A stretch of DNA of 34,019 nt, taken from the NCBI GenBank assembly GCA_021828805.1, contig JAJZCZ010000013.1, positions 1 to 34,019 on the forward strand, in the 5' to 3' direction. Position numbers and translations under genes: made by a program. Source of the stretch: Nitrospirota bacterium. Its GTDB lineage: Bacteria; Nitrospirota; Leptospirillia; Leptospirillales; Leptospirillaceae. The notes below the pieces were generated by a model. It was not told where the DNA came from and did not search any database. It saw nothing but the letters and a program-made list of their open reading frames with translations. Positions 25,421 through 34,019 of the stretch are shown here, piece after piece; within the stretch, counting starts at the first letter, position 1; the number at the start of each line of letters is the position of its first letter.

Positions 25421-26299
25421 ATGCCCTCACTTCGATCGATCCGAGGCCGAATCAAGTCGGTCAAGAATACGCGCCAGATTACCAAGGCCATGGAGATGGT
25501 GGCTTCGGCCAAGATGCGCAAGGCCCAGGCCCGGGTTCGGGATACCCGTCCCTACGCCGAGAAGATCCGGGAGCTCATGAACCGGCTCTCCGCCATCGAA
25601 AGCCATCGCCCCAATCCGTTTTTTCAGGTTCGTCCCGCGGCGACCGTCGGCATTATTCTCGTCTCGACCGACCGGGGCCTTTGCGGTCCGATCAACGCCA
25701 ATGTTTTCAAGATGGTGACCCGGTTCATGGCCGAGCGGCCCAATGTGAAATTCGAATTCGTGGTCGTCGGAAAGAAGGGACAGGACTTCATCCGCCGGGG
25801 CGGATACAAGGCGGTCGGGTCGGTCACCGGCATCAAGGATCGGGGACAGATCGAAGAGATTCTTCCGGCCACCCAGGTGGCGATCGAGGAATTCACCAAT
25901 GGGCGCTGGGATGAGGCCTGGGTCTTCTATACGGAATTTGTCTCCACCCTGTCCCAGAAGGCCCGCTCGGAGCAGCTGCTTCCCATCGTGCCGGAGAAGG
26001 GGGCCGACGGCTTGAAGAAGCCCTCCCCCTTCCTTGGAGAATACCTCTACGAGCCCGATACGGCGGAGATTCTCGATGTGCTGATCCCCCGCTACTTCGA
26101 GACGCTTGTCTTCCAGCGGGTCATGGAGAATTTCGCCAGCGAATACAGTGCCCGGATGATGGCGATGAGAAACGCCACCTCCAACGCCAAGGAAGTGATC
26201 TACGAGATGACGCTGATCTACAACAAGCTCCGCCAGGCGGCGATTACCCGGGAAATTTCCGAGATCGCCTCGGGAGCCGATGCGGTCCAGCAGGGATAG
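25421..26299 (+). CDS. atpG: ATP synthase F1 subunit gamma
   Basis: The central rotor shaft subunit, 292 aa. The N-terminal helix SIRGRIKSVKNTRQITKAME and the closing MRNATSNAKEVIYEMTLIYNKLRQA are the gamma hallmarks; these two helices form the coiled-coil axle. The true start is ATG 25421, with GGA-containing ribosome sequence overlapping the atpA stop. The track start at 25265 lies inside atpA in another frame. Confidence 0.96.
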   Translation: MPSLRSIRGRIKSVKNTRQITKAMEMVASAKMRKAQARVRDTRPYAEKIRELMNRLSAIESHRPNPFFQVRPAATVGIILVSTDRGLCGPINANVFKMVTRFMAERPNVKFEFVVVGKKGQDFIRRGGYKAVGSVTGIKDRGQIEEILPATQVAIEEFTNGRWDEAWVFYTEFVSTLSQKARSEQLLPIVPEKGADGLKKPSPFLGEYLYEPDTAEILDVLIPRYFETLVFQRVMENFASEYSARMMAMRNATSNAKEVIYEMTLIYNKLRQAAITREISEIASGADAVQQG

Positions 26300-26341
26300 T
26301 CCCACGCAAAATCACGGCCTGATCCCAGAGGGACAGGTTAG

Positions 26342-27760
<1,419 letters not shown>

Positions 27761-27763
27761 ACG

Positions 27764-28198
27764 ATGGCGTTTATGCTTTCGCTCCTTACCCAGGAGCGGG
27801 TCCTTGTGACCGAGGAAGTCGACTTCGTGAAGGCGAAGGGGGTGGACGGCGAGTTCGGGGTTCTGACCGGACATACCCCGTTCATCAGTCTGCTCGATCC
27901 CGGGGAGCTCGTTGTCCGCAAGGGGGAGACCCTTTACTCCTATTATGTCAGCGGGGGTGTGGCCGAGGTTCTTCCCAAGTCCATGATTGTCCTGGCCAAT
28001 ACCGTTGAGCGGGCCGACGAAATCGACACGCAACTGGCTCAGACCGCACGAAAGAACGCGGAAGAGGCTTTGTCGAAGCCGATCTCGGAGGCGGAGCGCC
28101 GTACCTATCTTCTCGAAATCAAGCGGGAAAACGTCCGCCTTTCCATTGCGAACCGGAGACACTCCTCCCGTCATCCCGGACAGATTTCCGAAGAATAG
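27764..28198 (+). CDS. atpC: ATP synthase F1 subunit epsilon
   Basis: This rotor-foot subunit inhibits ATP hydrolysis. The 144-aa protein has the N-terminal beta-sandwich with FGVLTGHTPFISLL and YYVSGGVAEV, followed by the helical C-terminal hairpin (about residues 90-135). It closes the atp operon and is followed by a GC-rich terminator. Confidence 0.95.
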   Translation: MAFMLSLLTQERVLVTEEVDFVKAKGVDGEFGVLTGHTPFISLLDPGELVVRKGETLYSYYVSGGVAEVLPKSMIVLANTVERADEIDTQLAQTARKNAEEALSKPISEAERRTYLLEIKRENVRLSIANRRHSSRHPGQISEE

Positions 28199-28263
28199 CC
28201 TCAGAACTCCCTCTTCTGTTCTTTATCAAACCCATGCTCAGAGCCTTATTTTTGAGGAAGTCC

Positions 28264-28294
28264 GGGGGCGTTTCCAGACGCCCCCGCGTCTTTT
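28264..28294 (+). terminator. intrinsic terminator of the atp operon
   Basis: GGGGGCGT (28264-28271) and ACGCCCCC (28278-28285) form a perfect 8-bp stem with a TTCCAG loop. GCGTCTTTT follows. It lies about 65 bases after the atpC stop, and its position and symmetry are convincing despite the short T-run. Confidence 0.75.
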
Positions 28295-28461
28295 CCCCTC
28301 ATCTTCCATCAAAAGACCGTCGAGATATCTTCCTTGGCCAGACTCCTTACTCCAAGAATGTAGAGAGTTCACTTTGGGGGTCAAGACACTCTTTCTAAGA
28401 CAATTTTCTGAAATTTTTTAACTTTTCCAGTTCTTAAAACCTCCTGGCAATAAGGAATTGT

Positions 28462-29481
28462 GTGGAAAAAAGAAGAAAAGCGTCCATGGCGTCACATCCT
28501 CATGACAGGATGTTCAAAAAATCTCTTCAGAATCCCGCTGTTCTGGAGGGCATCCTGAAGCAGTTTGTTCCGGTTGAGATCCTGCCCTACCTCGACAATG
28601 CCACGCTCCGCTTCTGCGACAGGGAGTCGGAAGGAATCAGGGGAGGCCGGAAGAACTTCGATCTGGTGGTGGAGGCGGCCCGGGAAGAAAGTACCTTCCG
28701 GATCCAGATTGTCGTTGAACACAAGTCCTGGAAGGATCCGGGGAGCCTTTTCCAGATTCTGGAGTACAAAACGGCTCTCTGGGCGAGACAGCGGCGGGAC
28801 AAGAAGGATCTCACGCCGATCCTTCCGATCCTCTTCTACCACGGAACGAATCCCTGGAAAGGAGAGAGAAGCTTTCAGGGGGTGTTCCAGTTTCCTGCAG
28901 AGTTTCGGAGTGTGTGTGCCGATTTCTCTCCGGTTTTTGTCGATCTTGCCCTGGAAGAAGAGAAGGCTCTTCTTGACCGTGCTCCAAACCTTGAGACGGC
29001 CCTCGTCTTGGCTGCGCTCAAATATTCGCGACATAGAAAAAAGATGGAGGAGGCGATCCGGACCCTCTTCGAAGACCGGACGCCGGGGAAGACAATTCTG
29101 ATCGATCCGGTTCTTTTGGGTGATGTGATAGAATATTACGCAAGTGTGTTTGGATTTAACGATCCTGACGAACTTGAAGGAGCCATTGAATCAATATTCG
29201 GGAGGGAGGCCGTGATGACAGCCGTGGACAAAATTCGCCGGGAGGAACGTGAGAAGGGGGTTATCCAAGGGATCGAGAAAGGGATTGAGAAAGGGATTGA
29301 GCAAGGGATTGAGAGGGGGATCGCGAAGGGGAGGGTTGAGCGGGATATCGCATTGGCCACCAAGCTTCTCTCCCGTGGACAGTCCCCTGAAGAGGTTGCC
29401 GCCCTTCTCGACCGGGATTCCGACTGGGTGAGAAAGGTCGTCCAGACTTCGCAGGGGATTTCCCCCGCTTCGTCCCCCTGA
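28462..29481 (+). CDS. Rpn/YhgA-like PD-(D/E)XK nuclease (putative transposase_31 family)
   Basis: This 339-aa protein of the recombination-promoting nuclease family shows the N-terminal HDRMFKKSLQNP motif and a PD-(D/E)XK core with Asp67 (FDLVV) and Glu86/Lys88 (VVEHKS). The later helical part contains LPILFYHG. The tail carries near-repeats of GIEKGIEQ-type units (about residues 268-290) before a helical end, as in many Rpn-like proteins. E. coli RpnA homologues cut DNA and promote RecA-independent recombination. GTG 28462 has TAAGGA 5 bases upstream; ATG 28486 is an alternative. No IS ends or transposition partner are visible. Confidence 0.85.
   Translation: MEKRRKASMASHPHDRMFKKSLQNPAVLEGILKQFVPVEILPYLDNATLRFCDRESEGIRGGRKNFDLVVEAAREESTFRIQIVVEHKSWKDPGSLFQILEYKTALWARQRRDKKDLTPILPILFYHGTNPWKGERSFQGVFQFPAEFRSVCADFSPVFVDLALEEEKALLDRAPNLETALVLAALKYSRHRKKMEEAIRTLFEDRTPGKTILIDPVLLGDVIEYYASVFGFNDPDELEGAIESIFGREAVMTAVDKIRREEREKGVIQGIEKGIEKGIEQGIERGIAKGRVERDIALATKLLSRGQSPEEVAALLDRDSDWVRKVVQTSQGISPASSP
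29269..29328 (+). repeat. five 12-bp tandem repeats in the nuclease gene tail
   Basis: Units follow the pattern GGGATTGAGAAA: 29269, 29281, 29293, 29305 and 29317, each differing by a few bases. They encode Gly-Ile-Glu-Lys-type tetrapeptides. Because the unit is 12 bases, gain or loss of copies keeps the frame and only changes tail length. Confidence 0.8.
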
Positions 29482-29618
29482 TCTCCAGATATTAGAGGGA
29501 GATTCTGGCGAGCGCTCTCGCATCCCTCCCTGAACTCTTCCCCTCCTTGAAATCCTCTCTCCAGGACAAAATTCTGTGCTGTTTTGACAGAAACCTTCAC
29601 TTTATCGCCACTTTCTCC

Positions 29619-29634
29619 GGACATCCGGATGTCC
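29619..29634. repeat. 16-bp perfect palindrome GGACATCC/GGATGTCC
   Basis: The sequence is fully self-complementary and lies about 140 bases past the nuclease stop. As RNA it gives GGACAT and ATGTCC around CCGG, and it is followed by T-rich DNA (TTTTT, then TTTTTT). It could therefore be the terminator of the nuclease gene. An operator role for the downstream glg genes is also possible. Confidence 0.45.
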
Positions 29635-29679
29635 TTGTAGTTTTTCTGTTTTTTAAAAGCCTTGTGCCATCTTGCTGTT

Positions 29680-29707
29680 TTGCCTTTCACTCCCGTTCTG
29701 CTAAGAT
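29680..29707 (+). promoter_or_regulatory. candidate promoter of the small membrane protein-glgC unit
   Basis: TTGCCT (29680-29685) and TAAGAT (29702-29707) are 16 bases apart. The start near 29714 would give a leader of about 20 bases before ATG 29733. Confidence 0.4.
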
Positions 29708-29732
29708 GGGAGGTATCAGAAGGGGTGACAGT

Positions 29733-29939
29733 ATGGTCTATGACTGGGTTTTTCTCATTGTTGGTGGATTCGGAGCTCTTTATTCCATTCGCCTGCTTCT
29801 TCGCCACGAACGGCGAGAAAAATGGGCGGCCTATCTTTTTTCCTCCCTGCTTCTTTTCCTTTGGGGACTTTTTTCTCTGTCTCCCGCGCGAACCGGGATC
29901 TTGAAGGCCTTGAACAGGACCTTCCTCGGAAACTCCTGA
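29733..29939 (+). CDS. small two-helix membrane protein, unknown
   Basis: This 68-aa ORF is not one I recognise. Two hydrophobic helices (about residues 3-22 and 31-50) flank a strongly basic, charged loop LLRHERREK. ATG 29733 has GGGGTGA 4 bases upstream and follows the candidate promoter. The track's longer frame from 29547 has no support. It ends 21 bases before the glgC ATG, so the two are probably co-transcribed. Nothing shows a link to glycogen synthesis beyond position. Confidence 0.55.
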   Translation: MVYDWVFLIVGGFGALYSIRLLLRHERREKWAAYLFSSLLLFLWGLFSLSPARTGILKALNRTFLGNS

Positions 29940-29960
29940 CATAACCTCCTGGAGGTGACC

Positions 29961-31217
29961 ATGATGACCCGGGACAGAGATAATATTCTGACGATCATTC
30001 TGGCAGGAGGAGAAGGGAAACGTCTTTTTCCTCTGACGGCAGACCGGGTGAAGTCGGCCGTTCCCTTCGGGGGCGCCTACCGGATCATCGACTTTGTCTT
30101 GAGCAATGTCGTGAATTCAGGCTATAGCAAAATCAAAGTCCTGACCCAGTACAAGTCCCACTCTCTCAATACCCATCTCTCCCGGGGATGGCGGCTCTCT
30201 CCCCTTCTCGACCAGTACGTCGATCCGGTTCCGGCTCAAATGAGAACAGGTCCCCACTGGTTCCAGGGAACGGCCGATGCCGTTTTCCAGAACCTGAATC
30301 TGATTCTGGATGAAAAACCTGACCATGTGTGTATTTTTGGCGGGGATCATATCTTCAAGATGAACATCCGGCAGATGATGGAGGAGCACCAGGAGAGCGG
30401 CATGGCCGTCACGGTGGCCGCCATTCCCGTTCCCCTGGTCGAGGCGCAGGAGTTCGGGGTGATCCGGGTCGAAGGGGGACGGATCCGGGACTTCGTGGAG
30501 AAGCCTCCCCAGCCGGAGCCAACGGTTCCGGGCGGGAGCACGGCGCTGGCCTCCATGGGCAACTACATCTTCCGGACGGAGGATCTGGTGGAGGTCCTCC
30601 GTCAGGATGCGGAAGTGGCCTCCTCGAAACACGACTTTGGACACAATATCCTCCCGCGGCTGGCCGCCGAGGGACGGGCGGGGGTCTACGATTTCAGCCG
30701 GAACACGATTCCGGGAATGACCGAGATGGAGACAGGCTACTGGCGGGATATCGGAAACATCGATGCCTACTGGAAGTCCCACATGGATCTTGTGGCCGTG
30801 ACCCCGTCCTTCAACCTCTACAATCCGTACTGGGTAATCCGGACCTACCGTCCCCAGGCTCCCCCGGCCAAATTCGTCTTTGCCGACGAGAAAAACAAAC
30901 GGGTGGGGGTGGCCACGGATTCGATTGTCTGCGGGGGATCCATTATCTCCGGAGGTCAGATCGACCGCTCGATTCTTGGCCACGGGGTGAGAGTCAACAG
31001 CTACTCCCGTGTCGAGGAGTCGATCCTCTTTAACGGGGCGGATATCGGCCGTTATTCCCACTTGCGCCGGTGTATCGTGGAAAAGGATGTGAGGATTCCC
31101 CAGGAGATCCGGATCGGCTTTGATTCCACGGAGGACAGGAAGTCCTTTTTTGTCTCTCCGGGGGGGGTTGTTGTTGTGACCCAGGATGGCATTGACCGCT
31201 GGCAGGCGACGCGATAA
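29961..31217 (+). CDS. glgC: glucose-1-phosphate adenylyltransferase
   Basis: The enzyme makes ADP-glucose from ATP and glucose 1-phosphate, the committed step of bacterial glycogen synthesis. The N-terminal signature LAGGEGKRLFPLT (about residues 14-26) with KSAVPFGG, the GDH of the metal site and the C-terminal left-handed beta-helix (GGSIISGGQIDRSILG) are all present. ATG 29961 follows GGAGGTGA; the track's GTG 29955 lies inside that ribosome site. The length of 418 aa is normal. Allosteric effectors cannot be read out. A GH57 gene begins 28 bases after its stop. Confidence 0.96.
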   Translation: MMTRDRDNILTIILAGGEGKRLFPLTADRVKSAVPFGGAYRIIDFVLSNVVNSGYSKIKVLTQYKSHSLNTHLSRGWRLSPLLDQYVDPVPAQMRTGPHWFQGTADAVFQNLNLILDEKPDHVCIFGGDHIFKMNIRQMMEEHQESGMAVTVAAIPVPLVEAQEFGVIRVEGGRIRDFVEKPPQPEPTVPGGSTALASMGNYIFRTEDLVEVLRQDAEVASSKHDFGHNILPRLAAEGRAGVYDFSRNTIPGMTEMETGYWRDIGNIDAYWKSHMDLVAVTPSFNLYNPYWVIRTYRPQAPPAKFVFADEKNKRVGVATDSIVCGGSIISGGQIDRSILGHGVRVNSYSRVEESILFNGADIGRYSHLRRCIVEKDVRIPQEIRIGFDSTEDRKSFFVSPGGVVVVTQDGIDRWQATR

Positions 31218-31245
31218 CAGGCAACAATATTCTGGAGAAATCCGT

Positions 31246-33408
31246 TTGAGTTCTCATATTCTGTTTCTATGGCACATGCACCAGCCATCCTATCTTGACC
31301 CCCTGACCAATGAAATGGTTCTTCCGTGGGTGAGGCTTCACGGGGTGAGGGGATACTACGACATTCCCTTCATGGCGCGGAAGTTTCCGGAGATTCGTCA
31401 GACGGTCAACCTTGTTCCGGTTCTCCTCGACCAGATTGTCGCGTTAGCCGAGGGGACCGTTGTCGATTCCTACCAGGGGCTCTCGCTCAAGCCAGCGGCG
31501 GATCTGGATCTGGCTGACCGGATTTTCATGGCGCGCAACTTCTTCTCGTGCGCCTTCGAGACCATGATCAAGCCCTATCCCCGCTATCTCTTTCTCTGGC
31601 AGAAGATTCAGTCCCGGCAGCCTGTCTCGGATGACGACTACCAGAGAGTCGTTTCCGACATGAATGTCCAGGATTTTCTGGATCTTCAGATGTGGTTCAA
31701 CCTCACCTGGTTCGGGTATGGGGCCCGGAGCCGTTACCCGGAAATCGAAGGCTGGGTGGCCCAGGGGGCCAACTATTCCGAGAGTGAGAAGACGGCGCTC
31801 TTTTCGCTCCAGAACAGGATCCTGAAGGAGCTCCTTCCACTCTACAGGAAGCTTGCCGAAGACGGGCTGGTCGAGATTTCGACCTCCCCCTACTATCACC
31901 CCATCCTTCCGCTTCTCGTCTCTTCCAAGAGCGCGCGCCGGGCCCACCCCAATCTTCCCCTTCCCGACGAATTCTCCTACCCGGAAGACGCGGAGGGGCA
32001 GATTTCCCGGGCCCTGGCCCGCCACGAGGAAATCTTCGGGATTCGCCCCAAAGGGATGTGGCCCTCCGAAGGCTCGGTCTCTCCCGAGGTTGCCGCCATT
32101 GCTGCCCGTCAGGGTCTTTCCTGGATGGCCTCCGACGAGGATATCCTGTACCTTTCCCGGGATATGGCGGGAAAGGGGGGGGAGGGGACCCTGTACGAAC
32201 CCTGGGAGATCTCTGCCGGCAATGAGAAAATCCGGATGGTCTTCCGGGATCGCAATCTCTCGGACCGGATCGGATTTTCTTATGCCCGCTTTAACGGTAC
32301 CGAGGCGGCCCAGGACCTGATCGGTCAGATGGAGCAAATTTCCCGCCGGGAAGAAGGGGGGGGGCGGGAGGCGGTCATCCCGATCATCCTCGATGGAGAA
32401 AATCCCTGGGAAGCGTATTCCGATGGCGGCTACCACTTCCTGAAAATCTTGTACGAACGCCTTTCTGCCCATCCTGTTCTCCGGACCCGGACGGTCTCCC
32501 AGGCCTTGGAAAGTGTGCCGGCCCGTCCTCTCGACCGTCTGGCCACCGGCTCCTGGATCAACCACGACTTCCGGATCTGGATCGGCCATCCCGAGGACAA
32601 CAAGGGATGGAACTTCCTCCGGTCGACCCGGGAGGCCTTCGGAGAGATCCTGGCCAGGGGGTCATCCACTCCGGAGCAGATCGAAAAGGCGCGCCAGGAG
32701 CTTTACGCTGCGGAGGGATCCGACTGGTTCTGGTGGTACGGCGATGATTTCAAGAGCCTCCAGTCCGGAGAATTCGACCGGCTCTTCCGGATTCACCAGC
32801 AGAATGTCTACCGGATCCTGGGCCAGGTTCCTCCGGCTATTTTAAACGAGCCGGTCCGACAGGCCGACCAGCCGGCGGGACTCTCCCTTCCGGTCGACTT
32901 CATCCGTCCGGTGATCGACGGTGAGGTCAGCCACTATTTTGAGTGGACCGGGGCCGGCCTCTACGACAACCACAAGCTCCAGGGGTCGATGTATCTTCGG
33001 GACTCCCCCATCGCCTCTGTCTACTTTGGTTTTGACGAGGTGAACCTCTATCTGCGCGTCGACTTTGACTCCCACTACCGTCCGGAAGACCATCCGTCCC
33101 CGCGACTCGACATCCGCTTCCTTGACCGGAAGGAGACGCGCTTCTGCCTTCCTCTTGTTCCCGGGGTCCGGGACGTCCCTCTTTCCTGTGAAGGAGACGG
33201 CTCGGAAGGAACCGCCCGGGTCGCCTACCAGAAGATTGTCGAGATTGCCGTTCCCTACGTCCTTCTCTCCCTTGAGGCCGGGGAATGGATCGGGGCAATC
33301 CTCGAGCTCTACGATGAGAAGAAGATGATCGACCAGTGCCCTCGGGGCCATACGTTGTCGATCCAGATTCCCGATGACCAGTTTGTCAAATCAATCTGGA
33401 GGGTCTGA
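31246..33408 (+). CDS. GH57 family glycoside hydrolase with C-terminal beta-sandwich-like domain
   Basis: This is a family 57 alpha-glucan-active enzyme (alpha-amylase/branching-type fold), 720 aa from TTG 31246. That codon has GGAG 8 bases upstream; the track start at 31186 lies in glgC. Motif 1 is LWHMHQP (residues 8-14). The probable nucleophile is Glu275 in MWPSEGSVS, and the probable acid is Asp383 in LDGENPWE. SDWFWWYGDDF and FRIHQQNVYRILGQVPP mark the helical part. Beyond about 550 there is a strand-rich domain (ASVYFGFDEVNLYLRVDF) like those appended to related GH57 proteins. No signal peptide, so it is cytoplasmic. Exact activity is undetermined. Confidence 0.9.
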   Translation: MSSHILFLWHMHQPSYLDPLTNEMVLPWVRLHGVRGYYDIPFMARKFPEIRQTVNLVPVLLDQIVALAEGTVVDSYQGLSLKPAADLDLADRIFMARNFFSCAFETMIKPYPRYLFLWQKIQSRQPVSDDDYQRVVSDMNVQDFLDLQMWFNLTWFGYGARSRYPEIEGWVAQGANYSESEKTALFSLQNRILKELLPLYRKLAEDGLVEISTSPYYHPILPLLVSSKSARRAHPNLPLPDEFSYPEDAEGQISRALARHEEIFGIRPKGMWPSEGSVSPEVAAIAARQGLSWMASDEDILYLSRDMAGKGGEGTLYEPWEISAGNEKIRMVFRDRNLSDRIGFSYARFNGTEAAQDLIGQMEQISRREEGGGREAVIPIILDGENPWEAYSDGGYHFLKILYERLSAHPVLRTRTVSQALESVPARPLDRLATGSWINHDFRIWIGHPEDNKGWNFLRSTREAFGEILARGSSTPEQIEKARQELYAAEGSDWFWWYGDDFKSLQSGEFDRLFRIHQQNVYRILGQVPPAILNEPVRQADQPAGLSLPVDFIRPVIDGEVSHYFEWTGAGLYDNHKLQGSMYLRDSPIASVYFGFDEVNLYLRVDFDSHYRPEDHPSPRLDIRFLDRKETRFCLPLVPGVRDVPLSCEGDGSEGTARVAYQKIVEIAVPYVLLSLEAGEWIGAILELYDEKKMIDQCPRGHTLSIQIPDDQFVKSIWRV

Positions 33409-34019
33409 TGAACCAGGAAAGAACCGATACCCGGGCCACGATGGTCTTTGTCATGCACAACCATCAGCCCGCTGGCAATTTTGACCATGTTTTTCGAGAA
33501 TCTTTCGACCGGGCCTACCGGCCGACCGTCGAACTTCTGTGGCAGTATGAGGCGATCCATGCCTCTCTTCACTATACCGGCCCTCTTCTTGAGTGGATCG
33601 AGGCTCACGAGCCATCCTTTCTCGATCTTCTGAAGAAGATGGTGGACCGGGGTCAGATTGAAATCCTCGGCGGGGGATTCTTCGAGCCGATTTTCTGCTG
33701 GCTCCGCCCGGAAGACCAGCGCCACCAGATCGACCTCATGCGTCGCCACATTCGGGAACGCTTCGGACAGGGAGAGAGGGAGGGATTCTGGCTGGCAGAG
33801 CGGGTCTGGGAGACCGATCTTCCAGCCAGAATAGCCCCCCTGGGCCTGACATACGCGCCTCTCGACGACCATCACTTCCATCTGTCGGGAATCGCCGATG
33901 ATCGGCTCCACGGATACTACACCGTCAGCTGGGAAGGGCATCCCCTCAAGATCTTCCCTATTTCCAAGGATCTTCGCTACCTCATCCCCTTCCGTCCTCC
34001 GGAGGTGCTGCTCGCGTTT
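33408..34019 (+). CDS. GH57 4-alpha-glucanotransferase/alpha-amylase-like enzyme (3'-truncated by the window)
   Basis: This frame was omitted from the ORF track because it runs off the end; 204 codons are visible. ATG 33408 overlaps the stop of the preceding GH57 gene (TGATG), so translation is coupled. Motif 1 is VMHNHQP (residues 15-21). HYTGPLLEWIE, ILGGGFFEPI and WLAERVWETD, with the probable nucleophile Glu131, match the GH57 4-alpha-glucanotransferase/alpha-amylase branch rather than the upstream paralogue. LKIFPISKDLRYLIPF agrees. It has no signal peptide. Together with glgC it suggests a glycogen or maltodextrin unit that continues beyond the window. Confidence 0.88.
   Translation, partial: MNQERTDTRATMVFVMHNHQPAGNFDHVFRESFDRAYRPTVELLWQYEAIHASLHYTGPLLEWIEAHEPSFLDLLKKMVDRGQIEILGGGFFEPIFCWLRPEDQRHQIDLMRRHIRERFGQGEREGFWLAERVWETDLPARIAPLGLTYAPLDDHHFHLSGIADDRLHGYYTVSWEGHPLKIFPISKDLRYLIPFRPPEVLLAF

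Noticed and set aside
23923-25521. Minus-strand ORF of 532 aa across atpA
   Set aside because: Shadow of atpA; its sequence is low-complexity, rich in Gly, Asp and His, with no recognisable domain.
29269-29328. CRISPR array
   Set aside because: The repeats are contiguous 12-mers without spacers and sit in frame within a coding gene.

Overview
The window is 34 kb of GC-rich, densely coded bacterial chromosome. It holds ordinary housekeeping operons (glycolysis, ATP synthase, cell wall, pyrimidine and glycogen metabolism) set between a few accessory pieces. My best guess is a Leptospirillum-like member of the Nitrospirota, or another Gram-negative autotroph or acidophile. That rests on gene-family recollection (two c-type diheme cytochromes, two GH57 enzymes beside glgC, a gap-pgk-tpiA-secG block, a complete atpIBEFHAGDC operon) and cannot be proven here. 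No full-length tRNA, rRNA, IS element, prophage or CRISPR array is visible. Start codons are often TTG or GTG.

Layout. Bases 1-3632 hold a very large BTAD/AAA/TPR regulator whose 5' end is cut off by the window. Bases 3633-5160 hold a leader with a good sigma70-type promoter, a decayed tRNA-Leu-like 3' end and a 16-bp palindrome in front of pyrE. After the pyrE terminator comes a 44-codon membrane peptide under a near-consensus promoter, then a second terminator-like hairpin directly in front of the PBP1A gene (5159-7519). A coiled-coil, single-TM protein follows. Bases 8304-9943 (minus) are a translationally coupled pair of diheme cytochromes that I read as tsdBA (thiosulfate dehydrogenase or tetrathionate reductase and its c4-type partner).

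A compact divergent control region (9944-10335) separates that pair from gap-pgk-tpiA-secG. These are followed on the same strand by a peptide-type ABC transporter (lipoprotein plus two permeases, no ATPase genes) and a gph-type phosphatase. Two minus-strand genes come next: a DUF4149-like membrane protein and a methyl-accepting chemotaxis protein. The complete ATP synthase operon occupies 21193-28294, from promoter to terminator. It is followed by an Rpn/YhgA-like PD-(D/E)XK nuclease with a 12-bp tandem repeat, a small membrane protein, glgC and two GH57 glycosidases, the last running off the window.

How it fits together. The glycolytic and gluconeogenic triose enzymes, glgC and the GH57 enzymes suggest storage and remobilisation of carbon as glycogen or a related alpha-glucan. 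The proton-type ATP synthase and the periplasmic cytochromes belong to respiratory energy conservation. The most interesting items are the tsdBA-like operon, the shared gap/tsd control region with its leader ORF, the pseudo-cyclase regulator with a Cys/His cluster, the tRNA relic, and the strongly promoted 44-aa membrane peptide. I did not find a convincing, wholly new multi-gene system.
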